This document shows, in pieces, positions 35,358-43,533 of a stretch of DNA of 54,672 nucleotides. The position numbers and the translations under genes were made by a program. The first letter of the stretch is position 1. Each line of letters opens with the position of its first letter. The stretch covers positions 1 through 54,672 of the forward strand of contig DCFX01000051.1 in assembly GCA_002314445.1 (NCBI GenBank). Direction: 5' to 3'. Source of the DNA: Treponema sp. UBA1793. Its GTDB lineage: Bacteria; Spirochaetota; Spirochaetia; Treponematales; Treponemataceae. A model generated the notes under the pieces. That model was not told where the DNA came from. It was given only the letters and a program-made list of their open reading frames with translations, and searched no databases.

Positions 35358-36680
35358 ATGGCACAAATACTGCCCGCAAACGGAAGCGCTGGTGAAAAAA
35401 TAAAACTTACGTCATTACTTTTTATGGGTCTCGCCCATATCCTGTATTTGAAGGAATATCTGAAAGGTATTCTGTTTGCAGCGATTGAAATTGTCTTTAT
35501 CTGTTTTTGCCCTGCAATCGTACGTAAGATTATAGCCCTTATTACGCTCGGTTCGCCGCAGCTTGATATTCCGGTAAAGATGCGCAGCAATTCAATTTTT
35601 ATGCTGATAGACGGCATCCTTGTACTGTCATTAGTTGTGCTGTTTATCGTAGCATATGTACTTTCCGTTCAAAGCGCGGAAAAGTCATACAAAAGATATT
35701 GTGTTTTAAAACACTTTCCTTCACAGAAAGCATCTATCGAGTCTATCAGCGGGACGGGCTTCCCGATCGCGGGTCTTGCTCCGATTATTGTTCTCCTTCT
35801 CATATTTGTAGTAGTTCCTCTGGTTTTTTCAGTTGCAGTTGCATTTACAAATTATTCTGCACCTGACCACATTCCGCCGGCAAAAACGGTTGACTGGGTT
35901 GGATTAGCCAACTTCAAAGATTTGATTGGAGGCGGATCAAACTGGTCGCACGGCTTCGGCCGTATTGCATTATGGACACTCGTGTGGGCATTCCTTTCTA
36001 CGTTTACCTGCTATTTCGGCGGACTCATCATTGCGGTTATGCTCCGTGAAAGTAAAATAAAGATCGCGCCGTTTTTCCGTATTATTTATATTCTCCCGTA
36101 TGCAGTACCGGTCGTAATTACAATGCTTGTATGGCAGAATCTGCTCAACGGCACATTCGGTACGGTAAACAGGACGCTTATGGCTTTCGGCCTTATTTCA
36201 AAACCGATTCCCTGGCTCGGTTCGCCTCTGCTCGCGCAGGCAACATGTATAATTATTAATCTGTGGGCGGGATTCGGATATTTCATGCTGCTGGCAATGG
36301 GAACAATGACAGCAGTTTCAAATGATTTATACGAAGCGGCAAAAATTGACGGCGCAAGTCCCCGCCAGATTCTTACTTCAATTACAGTACCCCTTGTCAT
36401 GTATCAGACCATGCCGCAGATAATCATGTCGTTTACACACAACATTAACAATTTCGGTATCATTTTCTTTCTTACAGGCGGAAACCCTGCAACCGCAGAC
36501 AGCACGACGACAATGGCAGGTGCGACGGACATTCTCGTTACATGGATTTATAAGCTGACGATAACACTGCTTAAATATAATTATGCTTCAGTTATAGCTG
36601 TCCTTATCTTTGTTGTTATTGCACCGTTCGCAATACTTTCGTTCCGCAGTACAAAATCATATAAGGAGGGAACTGTATGA
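35358..36680 (+). CDS. MalF/MdxF/GanP-type ABC permease
   Basis: This 440-residue permease has extra N-terminal membrane helices (about 37-60 and 80-105) before the usual six, the layout of MdxF/GanP-type proteins. The family loop YEAAKIDGASPRQILTSITVPLV is conserved, as is FTNYSAPDHIPPAKTVDWVG, the periplasmic stretch seen in maltodextrin and galactan permeases. AGGAGG precedes the ATG. Its stop overlaps the next gene by 4 bp. Confidence 0.93.
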   Translation: MAQILPANGSAGEKIKLTSLLFMGLAHILYLKEYLKGILFAAIEIVFICFCPAIVRKIIALITLGSPQLDIPVKMRSNSIFMLIDGILVLSLVVLFIVAYVLSVQSAEKSYKRYCVLKHFPSQKASIESISGTGFPIAGLAPIIVLLLIFVVVPLVFSVAVAFTNYSAPDHIPPAKTVDWVGLANFKDLIGGGSNWSHGFGRIALWTLVWAFLSTFTCYFGGLIIAVMLRESKIKIAPFFRIIYILPYAVPVVITMLVWQNLLNGTFGTVNRTLMAFGLISKPIPWLGSPLLAQATCIIINLWAGFGYFMLLAMGTMTAVSNDLYEAAKIDGASPRQILTSITVPLVMYQTMPQIIMSFTHNINNFGIIFFLTGGNPATADSTTTMAGATDILVTWIYKLTITLLKYNYASVIAVLIFVVIAPFAILSFRSTKSYKEGTV

Positions 36681-37519
36681 CAAATTACAAAACAGGGCAG
36701 TCGATAACCAGGACTCTGCTTATGATATTTTTCATTATACTCTCACTGTTTGTTATTTATCCGCTTGTCTATCTGGTTTCTTCATCGTTTACGCCGGGAA
36801 ACAGTATTGCAGATATAGACATCAAACCATTTGCGAAAGGTTTTACGACAGCTCATTTTACGTACATTTTCCATAAAACGGATTATAAGATATGGTTTTT
36901 AAATACGCTGCAGGTTGCGGCGGTGACGACAGTCGTAACGATGTTTGTTACTGCTTTGTCAGCATATGTATTTTCCCGTTTTACATTCCCTCTCAAAAAG
37001 CATCTGCTGATGTCGCTTCTTATCCTGCAGATATTCCCGTCATTCGTCGGCATGATTGCAATTTATGTTATTCTTCTGCGTGTCGGAGGGTTTGATACAT
37101 TGTGGGGACTGGAACTTGTATACATTGCGGGAAACATTCCATACAACTGCTGGATGGTCAAAAGTTACCTCGACACCATTCCGAGAAGTCTTGATGAAGC
37201 TGCCCGTATTGACGGTGCAAGCCATTTCCTTATTTTCCGCAAAATTATTATGCCTGTTGCCCGTCCCATCATGATATTCCTCGGCATCACGAGTTTTACC
37301 GGCCCGTGGATGGATTTTATTTTCCCGAAGATGATTCTCCGTTCAGCCGACAAGCAGACGCTTGCACTCGGACTGTTCAGTTTTGTGACGGACAAAAAAA
37401 ATGATTTTACGCTGTTCAGCGCAGGTTCTCTGCTGATTGCAATTCCGTTTGTTATATTCTTTATCTTTACCCAGAAAGCAATGATGATGAGTATGGGTGC
37501 GGCGGCAGTCAAAGAGTAA
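36677..37519 (+). CDS. MalG-type ABC permease
   Basis: This 280-residue permease has six membrane segments and the EAA loop LDEAARIDGASHFLIFRKIIMP. It starts inside the stop of the preceding gene (ATGA) with GGAGGG upstream. It is the last gene of the LacI-MalEFG operon and is followed by a strong bidirectional terminator. The importer lacks its own ATPase. Confidence 0.94.
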   Translation: MTNYKTGQSITRTLLMIFFIILSLFVIYPLVYLVSSSFTPGNSIADIDIKPFAKGFTTAHFTYIFHKTDYKIWFLNTLQVAAVTTVVTMFVTALSAYVFSRFTFPLKKHLLMSLLILQIFPSFVGMIAIYVILLRVGGFDTLWGLELVYIAGNIPYNCWMVKSYLDTIPRSLDEAARIDGASHFLIFRKIIMPVARPIMIFLGITSFTGPWMDFIFPKMILRSADKQTLALGLFSFVTDKKNDFTLFSAGSLLIAIPFVIFFIFTQKAMMMSMGAAAVKE

Positions 37520-37550
37520 CCGTCCGCTGTTTTGTATGAAACTGCTTCTG

Positions 37551-37595
37551 AAAACGGTACCGCCCTGATAAATACTATCAGGGCGGTACCGTTTT
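37551..37595. terminator. Strong bidirectional terminator between importer operon and galactokinase
   Basis: A perfect 20-bp stem (37551-37570 with 37576-37595) with a 5-nt loop is flanked by AAAA on the left and TTTTT on the right, so it works for both converging transcripts. Confidence 0.93.
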
Positions 37596-37624
37596 TGAAT
37601 TAGTAAAGAGGGGCAGGAGACAGA

Positions 37625-38851
37625 TTATTTAATTTCGCGCACACCGTCGCCGCTCTTGCAGGCAAAAAATCCTGCATCGTGGCCGATAATCTTCGTATAC
37701 TTTTCCTGAACTTCATCGATGAAGCTGTCAACACTGTCTTTGTGAACAAGGGCTATAGCGCAGCCGCCGAATCCCGCACCGGTCATGCGTGCACCGATGC
37801 ATCCTTTCTGCGCATTCGCCGCATCTGCCAGCGTATCAAGTTCAATGCCCGTTACCTCGTAATCTGTTTTGAGTGACTCATGGGAAGCTTTTAACAATTC
37901 ACCAAGCCGGTTCAGGTTGCCTGCCTTTAATGCTGCAACAGCTTCCATTACACGGGCGTTTTCCGTAACACAGTGACGGACACGGTTTCTGATTACATTG
38001 TCTGAAAGAACTTTTTCACATGATTCAAACTGCGGGACAGTAAGGCTGCACAAATCGGGAATATCTTTCGTATTTGTATACTTTCCTGCAGGCAGCGGAA
38101 CGGCCGCGGCTTTGAGTGCTGCAATCCCCTGTTCACACTGCGAACGGCGTTCGTTGTATTTTGAATCAGCAAGCTGCCGTTTTTTCTTTGTGTTCATGAC
38201 GACAAAGCGGTAGTCGCCAAGTTCCAGAGGCACGTATTCATATTCGATTGTCGCGCAGTCAAGAAGCTCCGCCGTATCCTTTTTTGCGGTTGCAATGATA
38301 AACTGATCCATGATGCCGCAGTTTACGCTCATAAACTCATGCTCGCTCTGCTGCCCGATAAGCGCTATGTCCCTGCGGGAAATGTTGAAACCGAACAATT
38401 CCGACACGGCATATGCAAAACCGCACTCAAGTGCGGACGACGATGAAATGCCTCCTGCCGGCGGGACGTTACTGACCATAAGAACGTCAAAACCGCAGGG
38501 AAACGTACATCCGCGGCGCTTGAGAATTGACATGATTCCGTTCAGGTAATTTGCATAATCGTTTTCTTTCCGGTATGAAAAATTGTCGTTTACGTCGAAT
38601 TTATATGTTCCGGGAAATTTGATGTCGTTGTAAGTTATTGCCGTATCCGCCCGTCTGCGGATTGCGACATACATGTATTTGTCGATGGCTGCGGGGAATA
38701 CTTTTCCGCCATTATAATCTATATGCTCGCCGATAATATTAATACGGGCGGGAGATGCGAATGTACGGGCATCCTTTTCATTTCCGCCGTATATTTTTAC
38801 AAATTCTCCGGGCAGAAGCGCGGGGTCAAAATCTGTGTTTGAATTAATCAT
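37625..38851 (-). CDS. galK: Galactokinase
   Basis: This enzyme phosphorylates galactose at C1, the first Leloir step. It is a GHMP kinase with the signature block ASPARINIIGEHIDYNGG, the ATP loop VPPAGGISSSSALE and the C-terminal MTGAGFGGCAIALV. The usual GR before VNLIGEH is AR here. The start is uncertain: the frame stays open to 38953 (TTG) with ATGs at 38944, 38878 and 38851, none with a good ribosome site. I chose 38851 because it gives 408 residues, close to the usual length, with a TATAAT about 16 nt upstream. The galactose probably comes from the GH36 enzyme or the neighbouring importer. No galT or galE is in the window. Confidence 0.92.
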   Translation of the reverse strand: MINSNTDFDPALLPGEFVKIYGGNEKDARTFASPARINIIGEHIDYNGGKVFPAAIDKYMYVAIRRRADTAITYNDIKFPGTYKFDVNDNFSYRKENDYANYLNGIMSILKRRGCTFPCGFDVLMVSNVPPAGGISSSSALECGFAYAVSELFGFNISRRDIALIGQQSEHEFMSVNCGIMDQFIIATAKKDTAELLDCATIEYEYVPLELGDYRFVVMNTKKKRQLADSKYNERRSQCEQGIAALKAAAVPLPAGKYTNTKDIPDLCSLTVPQFESCEKVLSDNVIRNRVRHCVTENARVMEAVAALKAGNLNRLGELLKASHESLKTDYEVTGIELDTLADAANAQKGCIGARMTGAGFGGCAIALVHKDSVDSFIDEVQEKYTKIIGHDAGFFACKSGDGVREIK

Positions 38852-38982
38852 ATTATTTATTTTATCAGGATTATACATACCGTGCAACTGGTATACGAGG
38901 GTGTACAACCCGTGTGTATTATTCCTGATAATTTTTGATGTCATATTTGACAAAGCCCCTTATTTGTACGAATATACTGGTT

Positions 38983-40638
38983 ATGGAAGATAAAACTGTT
39001 TACGTCATTGGTCATAAAAATCCTGATACCGATTCAGGAGTGTCTGCAGTTTCTTACGCACGTCTCAAACAACTGCTCGGATACAAAAATTACATCGCAG
39101 CACGCGCCGGACATTTTGCACCTCAGACGGAATATATTTTCAATAGATTCAAAGTTCCTTATCCGATGTATATTCCGGATCTTGTTCCGAAAGTTGCTTA
39201 TTATATGACAGGTTCCTGCAATTCAGTTCAGGAAGACGAATCCGTATGGGATGCAATCGGAAAAATGGATGAATCTGCAAGCCGCGTTCTGCCTGTCGTT
39301 GACAGGGACGGCAGATATATGGCCCTGCTGCATTACAATGTTTTTGCGCAGAATGTTTTGGCTGTCATGAATCCCGAGCATAAGACTGCGTTTCCGACGA
39401 GTATAGCTCTTATACTGCACACGATGAATGCACAGCCGATAATTGTTAAAAATGAAAATGACGTATTCAAAGCAGGCGTCCTTGTCGGGGCTGCAAGTCT
39501 TGATACGTTTAAACAGATGCTTGCGGAACATCAGAGCGAAAACGTCGTTGTCATTGCAGGCGACCGTACCGAGATACAGGAAGCGAGTATTGACGGCGGC
39601 GTAAGGCTGCTTATTATCACATCGGGACATCCGCTTAACAAAGAACTGCGCGATAAAGCAGAGGCGAATAACGTTTCGGTAATTATAAGTCCGTACGCCA
39701 CTTCGTCGACGGCCATGCTTATTGCCTATTCTACGCCCGTTTCCGTAATGGCCGATATGGACATTACTCCTGTCCATCCGGAAGATACAGTGTCGCGTGT
39801 CCGCCCTCTTCTTCAGGAGTCGCCGTGCCGCTGCCTTCCGGTAATAGACGCCGACAAAAAAATCGTAGGCATCCTGTCGGAGCATGACCTCCTCCGTGAA
39901 CCGAACATAGAACTCATCCTTGTAGACCACAATGAAATGTCTCAGGCTGTCGATGGAGTCGAGCATTACAGAATCCAGGAAGTGATAGACCATCACCGGC
40001 TCGGCACCCTTTCTACTGATTATCCTATTACGTTCATCAATAAACCAATTGGTTCGACGTCGACGCTTGTTGCCAATCTGTACCGGGAGAACCGCGTTCC
40101 CATCCCAATCGATATCGCGAGTCTTCTTTTATGCGGCATTCTCTCTGACACACTTATACTCCAGTCGACAACGACAACTGATGTTGACCGTGAAACTGCT
40201 CAGTATTTATCCGATATTACGAATCTTAACCTCAAACAGCTTGGGAAGGATATCATCACGGCCGGAAGCCACGTAGAAGGTCGGGAAGCAGGGGAGCTAA
40301 TACATCAGGATATGAAGGAATATACGCAGGGTAAAGAAAATTATACCGTCAGCCAGATTGAAGTTGACAACACAAAAGAAATTCTTGACCGCAAAAAAGA
40401 ATTTCTCGGGGAACTTGAAATCGAACGCAGGGCGCACAAGGCCATTTTTACATCATTGCTCGTTACCGATATCACGCAGCTGTCGAGCATCCTGCTGTTT
40501 ACCTGTGATCAGAAATTCGAACCTTTCGTTACATTTCCCAAACTTGAAGAAAATGTGTTCTATCTGAAAGATGTTGTATCACGTAAGAAACAGCTTATCC
40601 CTCTTATGGCCGAACAGATAGATAATTACGAACGATAA
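38983..40638 (+). CDS. ppaC: Family II inorganic pyrophosphatase with CBS-DRTGG insert
   Basis: This 551-residue manganese-dependent pyrophosphatase hydrolyses PPi. The DHH-type N-terminus has GHKNPDTDS (10-18), and VDHNEMSQ and VIDHHRLG follow after the insert. Between them (about 65-310) lie two CBS domains around a DRTGG domain, the adenine-nucleotide-regulated form of the enzyme; plain enzymes are about 310 residues. The C-terminal DHHA2 domain carries RRAHKAIFTSLLVTD-like sequence. The start at 38983 has no ribosome site, but TTGACA (38947-38952), 17 nt and GAATAT (38970-38975) end 7 nt before the ATG, suggesting a leaderless message. It diverges from galK. Confidence 0.93.
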   Translation: MEDKTVYVIGHKNPDTDSGVSAVSYARLKQLLGYKNYIAARAGHFAPQTEYIFNRFKVPYPMYIPDLVPKVAYYMTGSCNSVQEDESVWDAIGKMDESASRVLPVVDRDGRYMALLHYNVFAQNVLAVMNPEHKTAFPTSIALILHTMNAQPIIVKNENDVFKAGVLVGAASLDTFKQMLAEHQSENVVVIAGDRTEIQEASIDGGVRLLIITSGHPLNKELRDKAEANNVSVIISPYATSSTAMLIAYSTPVSVMADMDITPVHPEDTVSRVRPLLQESPCRCLPVIDADKKIVGILSEHDLLREPNIELILVDHNEMSQAVDGVEHYRIQEVIDHHRLGTLSTDYPITFINKPIGSTSTLVANLYRENRVPIPIDIASLLLCGILSDTLILQSTTTTDVDRETAQYLSDITNLNLKQLGKDIITAGSHVEGREAGELIHQDMKEYTQGKENYTVSQIEVDNTKEILDRKKEFLGELEIERRAHKAIFTSLLVTDITQLSSILLFTCDQKFEPFVTFPKLEENVFYLKDVVSRKKQLIPLMAEQIDNYER

Positions 40639-40655
40639 TACCCGCGATGTAGTTG

Positions 40656-40691
40656 TAACGGCAGAAAACCGTTCTGCCGTTATCCTTTTTT
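40656..40691 (+). terminator. Rho-independent terminator after ppaC
   Basis: An 11-bp stem (40656-40666 with 40672-40682) with a 5-nt loop is followed by CC and a run of six T. The right arm overlaps the last codon of the convergent DUF998 gene. Confidence 0.88.
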
Positions 40692-41339
40692 GTCTGATTC
40701 GTGCCAGAATCCCAGATACAGATATATTCCGAGAACGGCATTGAACACGACGGCAGAGAATACACTGCAGCGTTCGACAATACCGAAATAAGCGTGCGGA
40801 ACAGCACCTGCACCGACTGCTCCTGCAAACATAAATGTAAGTGCTGTTGTGGCCCATACGGCAAGCGATGTATATTTTTTGTTGCTGTAACCGCCGATCA
40901 TGATGAGAACGAGCGAGGCGATGGAAAGGACAACAATCAGCACCGTCACGACATACACGTGCATGATATCATTAAATGTACCCGCATAACCGCTTTCTGA
41001 AAGGGGGAAGAGCGTGTATCCGACAGAACTTATCCAGTTCATCAATGCGAATGCATAAATCCCGTGACGGATTGTTTTGTTAATTTTTCCCCTGATGTAA
41101 ACGCATACCATCATAATGCTTACAAGTCCGCATACACCATAGAGTGCAGACAGTTTCTGCCATTTCTGCAGCGACGGAGAATTTACAGCACTCAGGTCAC
41201 TTACGGCCTGACTCATCCAGTTGTATCCCGGATAATCAAGGGGAGAAAAGAGTACGGCTATTGTATAAGAAATAAGGCTGACAATACCAAGTAAGCCCAT
41301 GTAATTAATACGGGTTCGTTTCCATTCATGATTTTCCAT
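40680..41339 (-). CDS. DUF998 integral membrane protein
   Basis: This 219-residue protein has six predicted membrane helices with the DUF998 pattern: YNWMSQAVSDLSA after the first helix, a long middle stretch with LFPLSESG, then FNDIMHVYVV. The function of the family is unknown. The ATG at 41339 follows GGGAGG with 7 nt spacing; a TTG at 41345 also fits the frame but sits too close. It overlaps the end of the preceding membrane-anchored gene, so the two are probably co-transcribed. Confidence 0.8.
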   Translation of the reverse strand: MENHEWKRTRINYMGLLGIVSLISYTIAVLFSPLDYPGYNWMSQAVSDLSAVNSPSLQKWQKLSALYGVCGLVSIMMVCVYIRGKINKTIRHGIYAFALMNWISSVGYTLFPLSESGYAGTFNDIMHVYVVTVLIVVLSIASLVLIMIGGYSNKKYTSLAVWATTALTFMFAGAVGAGAVPHAYFGIVERCSVFSAVVFNAVLGIYLYLGFWHESDKKG

Positions 41340-41817
41340 TTGCAATCCTCCCCCTGTCGTTTATCCTTTTATTATATTCTTCGACGCGCTTTTTCAAATC
41401 GGTATAGTTTTCCGGATAATAGGCATATTTGAAAATAAGATGTTTCTGACCGTCTTTATACCCGTATAAACGCAGCTCGTCAAACTGATCGTCACTTTGG
41501 AAACCCAGAGGAGAGTCAAATGCCGTAAATTTCGTTACAAATTTCCATGTCCGGTTCTGCTTCGCCCTGTCCTTTTTCATGGGGGCATCAAGAGGTATTA
41601 CAATATAATCAGAGTCTGCTTGATACCCCCGGTGATGATGCAGTGCACGAAGCCGTATAAGTTCAAGATGTTCATACCGGATTTTTACAAGCTTTGCGCG
41701 GCCGTCATACGTTTGTATATCTGCCCGCCATTTAGACTCTCTGATAGTAATACCGACAGACACAATGACAGAGACCGTTACAATGCAAATTATAATAACG
41801 ATAAGTATGCCGTTCAT
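41326..41817 (-). CDS. Membrane-anchored hypothetical protein
   Basis: This 163-residue protein has one N-terminal helix (about 3-23, very Ile/Val-rich) and a soluble domain of about 130 residues with mixed alpha/beta sequence and a basic C-terminal helix (LKKRVEEYNKRINDRGR). I do not recognise it. It precedes and overlaps the DUF998 gene. The ATG at 41817 is 6 nt after TATACT (41829-41824 on the minus strand), with TTTACG 18 nt further up and no ribosome site: another candidate leaderless gene. A GTG at 41832 would lie upstream of that -10 box. Confidence 0.65.
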   Translation of the reverse strand: MNGILIVIIICIVTVSVIVSVGITIRESKWRADIQTYDGRAKLVKIRYEHLELIRLRALHHHRGYQADSDYIVIPLDAPMKKDRAKQNRTWKFVTKFTAFDSPLGFQSDDQFDELRLYGYKDGQKHLIFKYAYYPENYTDLKKRVEEYNKRINDRGRIANGKS

Positions 41818-41889
41818 GCTTTCAGTATACACTAGTATACCTGGATACGTAAATTGTTTACAGCACGGCGGTGTACTCTGCTGGTCATT

Positions 41890-42294
41890 TCATTTTTTGA
41901 CACGCTTATAAAGTTCAACATATTTTTTGTCTTCAATCAGAATATGATTGTCAAACAAACTTTTCAGTTCATTGGTTATCGCCTTGGATAGAACAAGCTT
42001 GTCCATAAAAATTTTGTCCTTGAAGTCCTCAATTTTGTCCTCTATATCTGAATGCATTTTTTTCTGATCAATTAATGCTGCATATCCTATATCCTGCATC
42101 ATTTTTTCTTCTTCAGAAAAATGGTAATGAGCATAATCGATTGCTTCATTCAGCAGGGCAAGAAGCTGATCTTTTGAATCCTGTTCAATAAGCCCGTCGT
42201 AAAAACGATTCAGCAACTCAAGAAAGTGTTTGTGCTGTTCATCAATTTCCTTAATACCGAATTCATAGTCCAATGACCATTTATAAAAAGACAT
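41890..42294 (-). CDS. Bacteriohaemerythrin
   Basis: This 134-residue four-helix di-iron oxygen-binding protein is of full single-domain length. The ligands are in order: IDEQHKHFLELLN (H), YAHYHFSEEEKMM (HxxxE), KKMHSDIEDKI (H) and SLFDNHILIEDKKY (HxxxxD). It may store or sense oxygen, or detoxify it, in an anaerobe. GGAGGG precedes the ATG by 6 nt, and a consensus promoter lies about 35-65 bp upstream. Unlike many homologues it is not fused to a signalling domain. Confidence 0.92.
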   Translation of the reverse strand: MSFYKWSLDYEFGIKEIDEQHKHFLELLNRFYDGLIEQDSKDQLLALLNEAIDYAHYHFSEEEKMMQDIGYAALIDQKKMHSDIEDKIEDFKDKIFMDKLVLSKAITNELKSLFDNHILIEDKKYVELYKRVKK

Positions 42295-42329
42295 AACGTA
42301 CCCTCCAATATAAAAGCTATCACGCTATA

Positions 42330-42357
42330 ATTATAAACCCAAAAAAGCGTATGTCAA
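42330..42357 (-). promoter_or_regulatory. Consensus sigma70 promoter of bacteriohaemerythrin
   Basis: On the minus strand TTGACA (42357-42352), 16 nt, TATAAT (42335-42330), both perfect. The rest of the 42358-42547 gap shows no gene. Confidence 0.85.
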
Positions 42358-42547
42358 TTTTTGGACAGTATTTCATGACTGGCAGAAAGAATTACAAATC
42401 CGATATAGTTTTCAGTTGTTTCAGCATTTTGTGTTTAATGCCTGAATGACAGTGTGCATGATAACCCGGATGACAAAGGAAGGGAACGTGATAGTTTTAT
42501 ATTTTAGTAATTTATTTGTGTGTAAGGACTTACAGTCGAACTAGAAA

Positions 42548-42619
42548 CGGTCCCTACGGGAGTCGAACCCATCTTTAAAGATTGAGAATCTTTCGTCCTA
42601 GCCGATAGACGAAGGGACC
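42548..42619 (-). tRNA. tRNA-Glu (CUC)
   Basis: Read on the minus strand this folds as a 72-nt tRNA: acceptor GGTCCCT/AGGGACC, discriminator G, anticodon stem AAAGA/TCTTT around TTCTCAA (anticodon CTC) and T-arm GGGTTCGACTCCC. CCA is not encoded. Its 5' end directly touches a 46-bp palindrome. Confidence 0.93.
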
Positions 42620-42665
42620 TAATCAAGCTAAATGGAAAATCGCAATTTTCCATTTAGCTTGATTA
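42620..42665. repeat. Perfect 46-bp palindrome abutting tRNA-Glu
   Basis: Two perfect 21-nt arms (42620-42640 and 42645-42665) surround CGCA. The palindrome begins at the base next to the mature tRNA 5' end. It has no T run in the direction of transcription after it, so it does not look like a terminator. If transcribed, it would form a long hairpin in the tRNA leader. Confidence 0.9.
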
Positions 42666-42702
42666 ATGAATTTTCCGCAAAACTCATAACGTATACACAA
42701 AA

Positions 42703-42732
42703 AAAGCTGATCCGCTTAGCCGGGTCAGCTTT
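42703..42732 (-). terminator. Terminator of tRNA-Gln
   Basis: On the minus strand AAAGCTGACCCG pairs with CGGATCAGCTTT with one mismatch and is followed by seven T. It separates tRNA-Gln from tRNA-Glu, which therefore must have its own promoter. Confidence 0.88.
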
Positions 42733-42754
42733 GCAACGGAACATATTTTCGTAG

Positions 42755-42825
42755 TTCCCCAAGGAGGATTCGAACCCCCACAATCAGAACCAGAATCTGA
42801 GGTGCTACCATTACACAATCGGGGA
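42755..42825 (-). tRNA. tRNA-Gln (CUG)
   Basis: This is a 71-nt cloverleaf on the minus strand: acceptor TCCCCGA/TTGGGGA, discriminator A, anticodon stem TCAGA/TCTGA around TTCTGGT (anticodon CTG), and T-arm GGGGG-TTCGAAT-CCTCC. CCA is not encoded. Confidence 0.93.
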
Positions 42826-42840
42826 ATGCAATGTTCCTAG

Positions 42841-42869
42841 AATATACAGATTTCGGATAAAATTGTCAA
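42841..42869 (-). promoter_or_regulatory. Promoter of tRNA-Gln
   Basis: On the minus strand TTGACA (42869-42864), 17 nt, TATATT (42846-42841), ending 15 nt before the mature tRNA. Confidence 0.85.
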
Positions 42870-42878
42870 TATAGTTGC

Positions 42879-42907
42879 TTGCTTTCCTGAAAAACTGCTG
42901 TTAGAAT
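42879..42907 (+). promoter_or_regulatory. Promoter of the seven-helix protein, leaderless spacing
   Basis: TTGCTT (42879-42884), 17 nt, TAGAAT (42902-42907), then 7 nt to the ATG at 42915. The start point should coincide with the start codon. Confidence 0.65.
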
Positions 42908-42914
42908 AATTTGT

Positions 42915-43529
42915 ATGATTCTTTTTCTCACGCTGGTGAGCGGTTTTTGCTGGTTTTTTGTCTGCATCAAAATGGTATATCTCGGGAAGCGCGACAAAAC
43001 ATATTGTATGCCGCTTTTTGCGCTTGGGCTGGATTTTGCATGGGAAACGATTTATACGCTCGAGGGTGTATCGAATATTGAATTACAGACTTTCATCAAT
43101 GCTGTCCGGTTTATCCTTGATATACTTATTATTGTGACATATTTCAGATACGGACGGGAACGATTCCCTGATACATTAAAGAAACAATTCATTCTGATAA
43201 GCATGGGCGTTTTTGCAGTCTGCTTTGCATTTCAATTCGCCTTTTATTTCCAGTTTGATTTGCGTGCGGCGGCATTGTATTCTGCGTTTATGCAGAACGC
43301 GCTGATGTCCCTGCTTTTTATATATATGTTTCTTACACGTACCGATACACGGGGACAGGCACTTTCTATTGCTGTTGTAAAATGTATCGGTACGCTCATA
43401 CTTACGATTCTGTATGGATACATTGAAATAATAAATCCATACGTTTTGATTTGCGGAGCTGTCAGCTTTTCAGCTGACACATGTTATTTTCTGCTTCTTC
43501 TTTTCCGTCAAAAAAAGGCAAAGCCCTGA
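42915..43529 (+). CDS. Seven-helix membrane protein resembling transmembrane terpene cyclases
   Basis: This 204-residue protein is almost all membrane: helices lie at about 1-21, 32-48, 58-78, 91-112, 117-139, 148-168 and 172-196. The second helix reads ALGLDFAWETIYTL and the last has SADTCYFLLLL. A W-E pair in helix 2 and a late Asp in helix 7 are the hallmarks I recall from Pyr4/PaxB-type transmembrane terpene cyclases, which are also about 200-240 residues with seven helices. The match is from memory and short motifs, so an unrelated function is possible. No isoprenoid gene is near. There is no ribosome site; the ATG is 7 nt after a -10 box. The C-terminus ends in a basic tail. Confidence 0.6.
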   Translation: MILFLTLVSGFCWFFVCIKMVYLGKRDKTYCMPLFALGLDFAWETIYTLEGVSNIELQTFINAVRFILDILIIVTYFRYGRERFPDTLKKQFILISMGVFAVCFAFQFAFYFQFDLRAAALYSAFMQNALMSLLFIYMFLTRTDTRGQALSIAVVKCIGTLILTILYGYIEIINPYVLICGAVSFSADTCYFLLLLFRQKKAKP

Positions 43530-43533
43530 TCCT

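Noticed and set aside
37551..37595. Long perfect inverted repeat considered as a mobile palindrome
   Set aside because: A-run and T-run flanks and its place between two convergent stops make it an ordinary bidirectional terminator.
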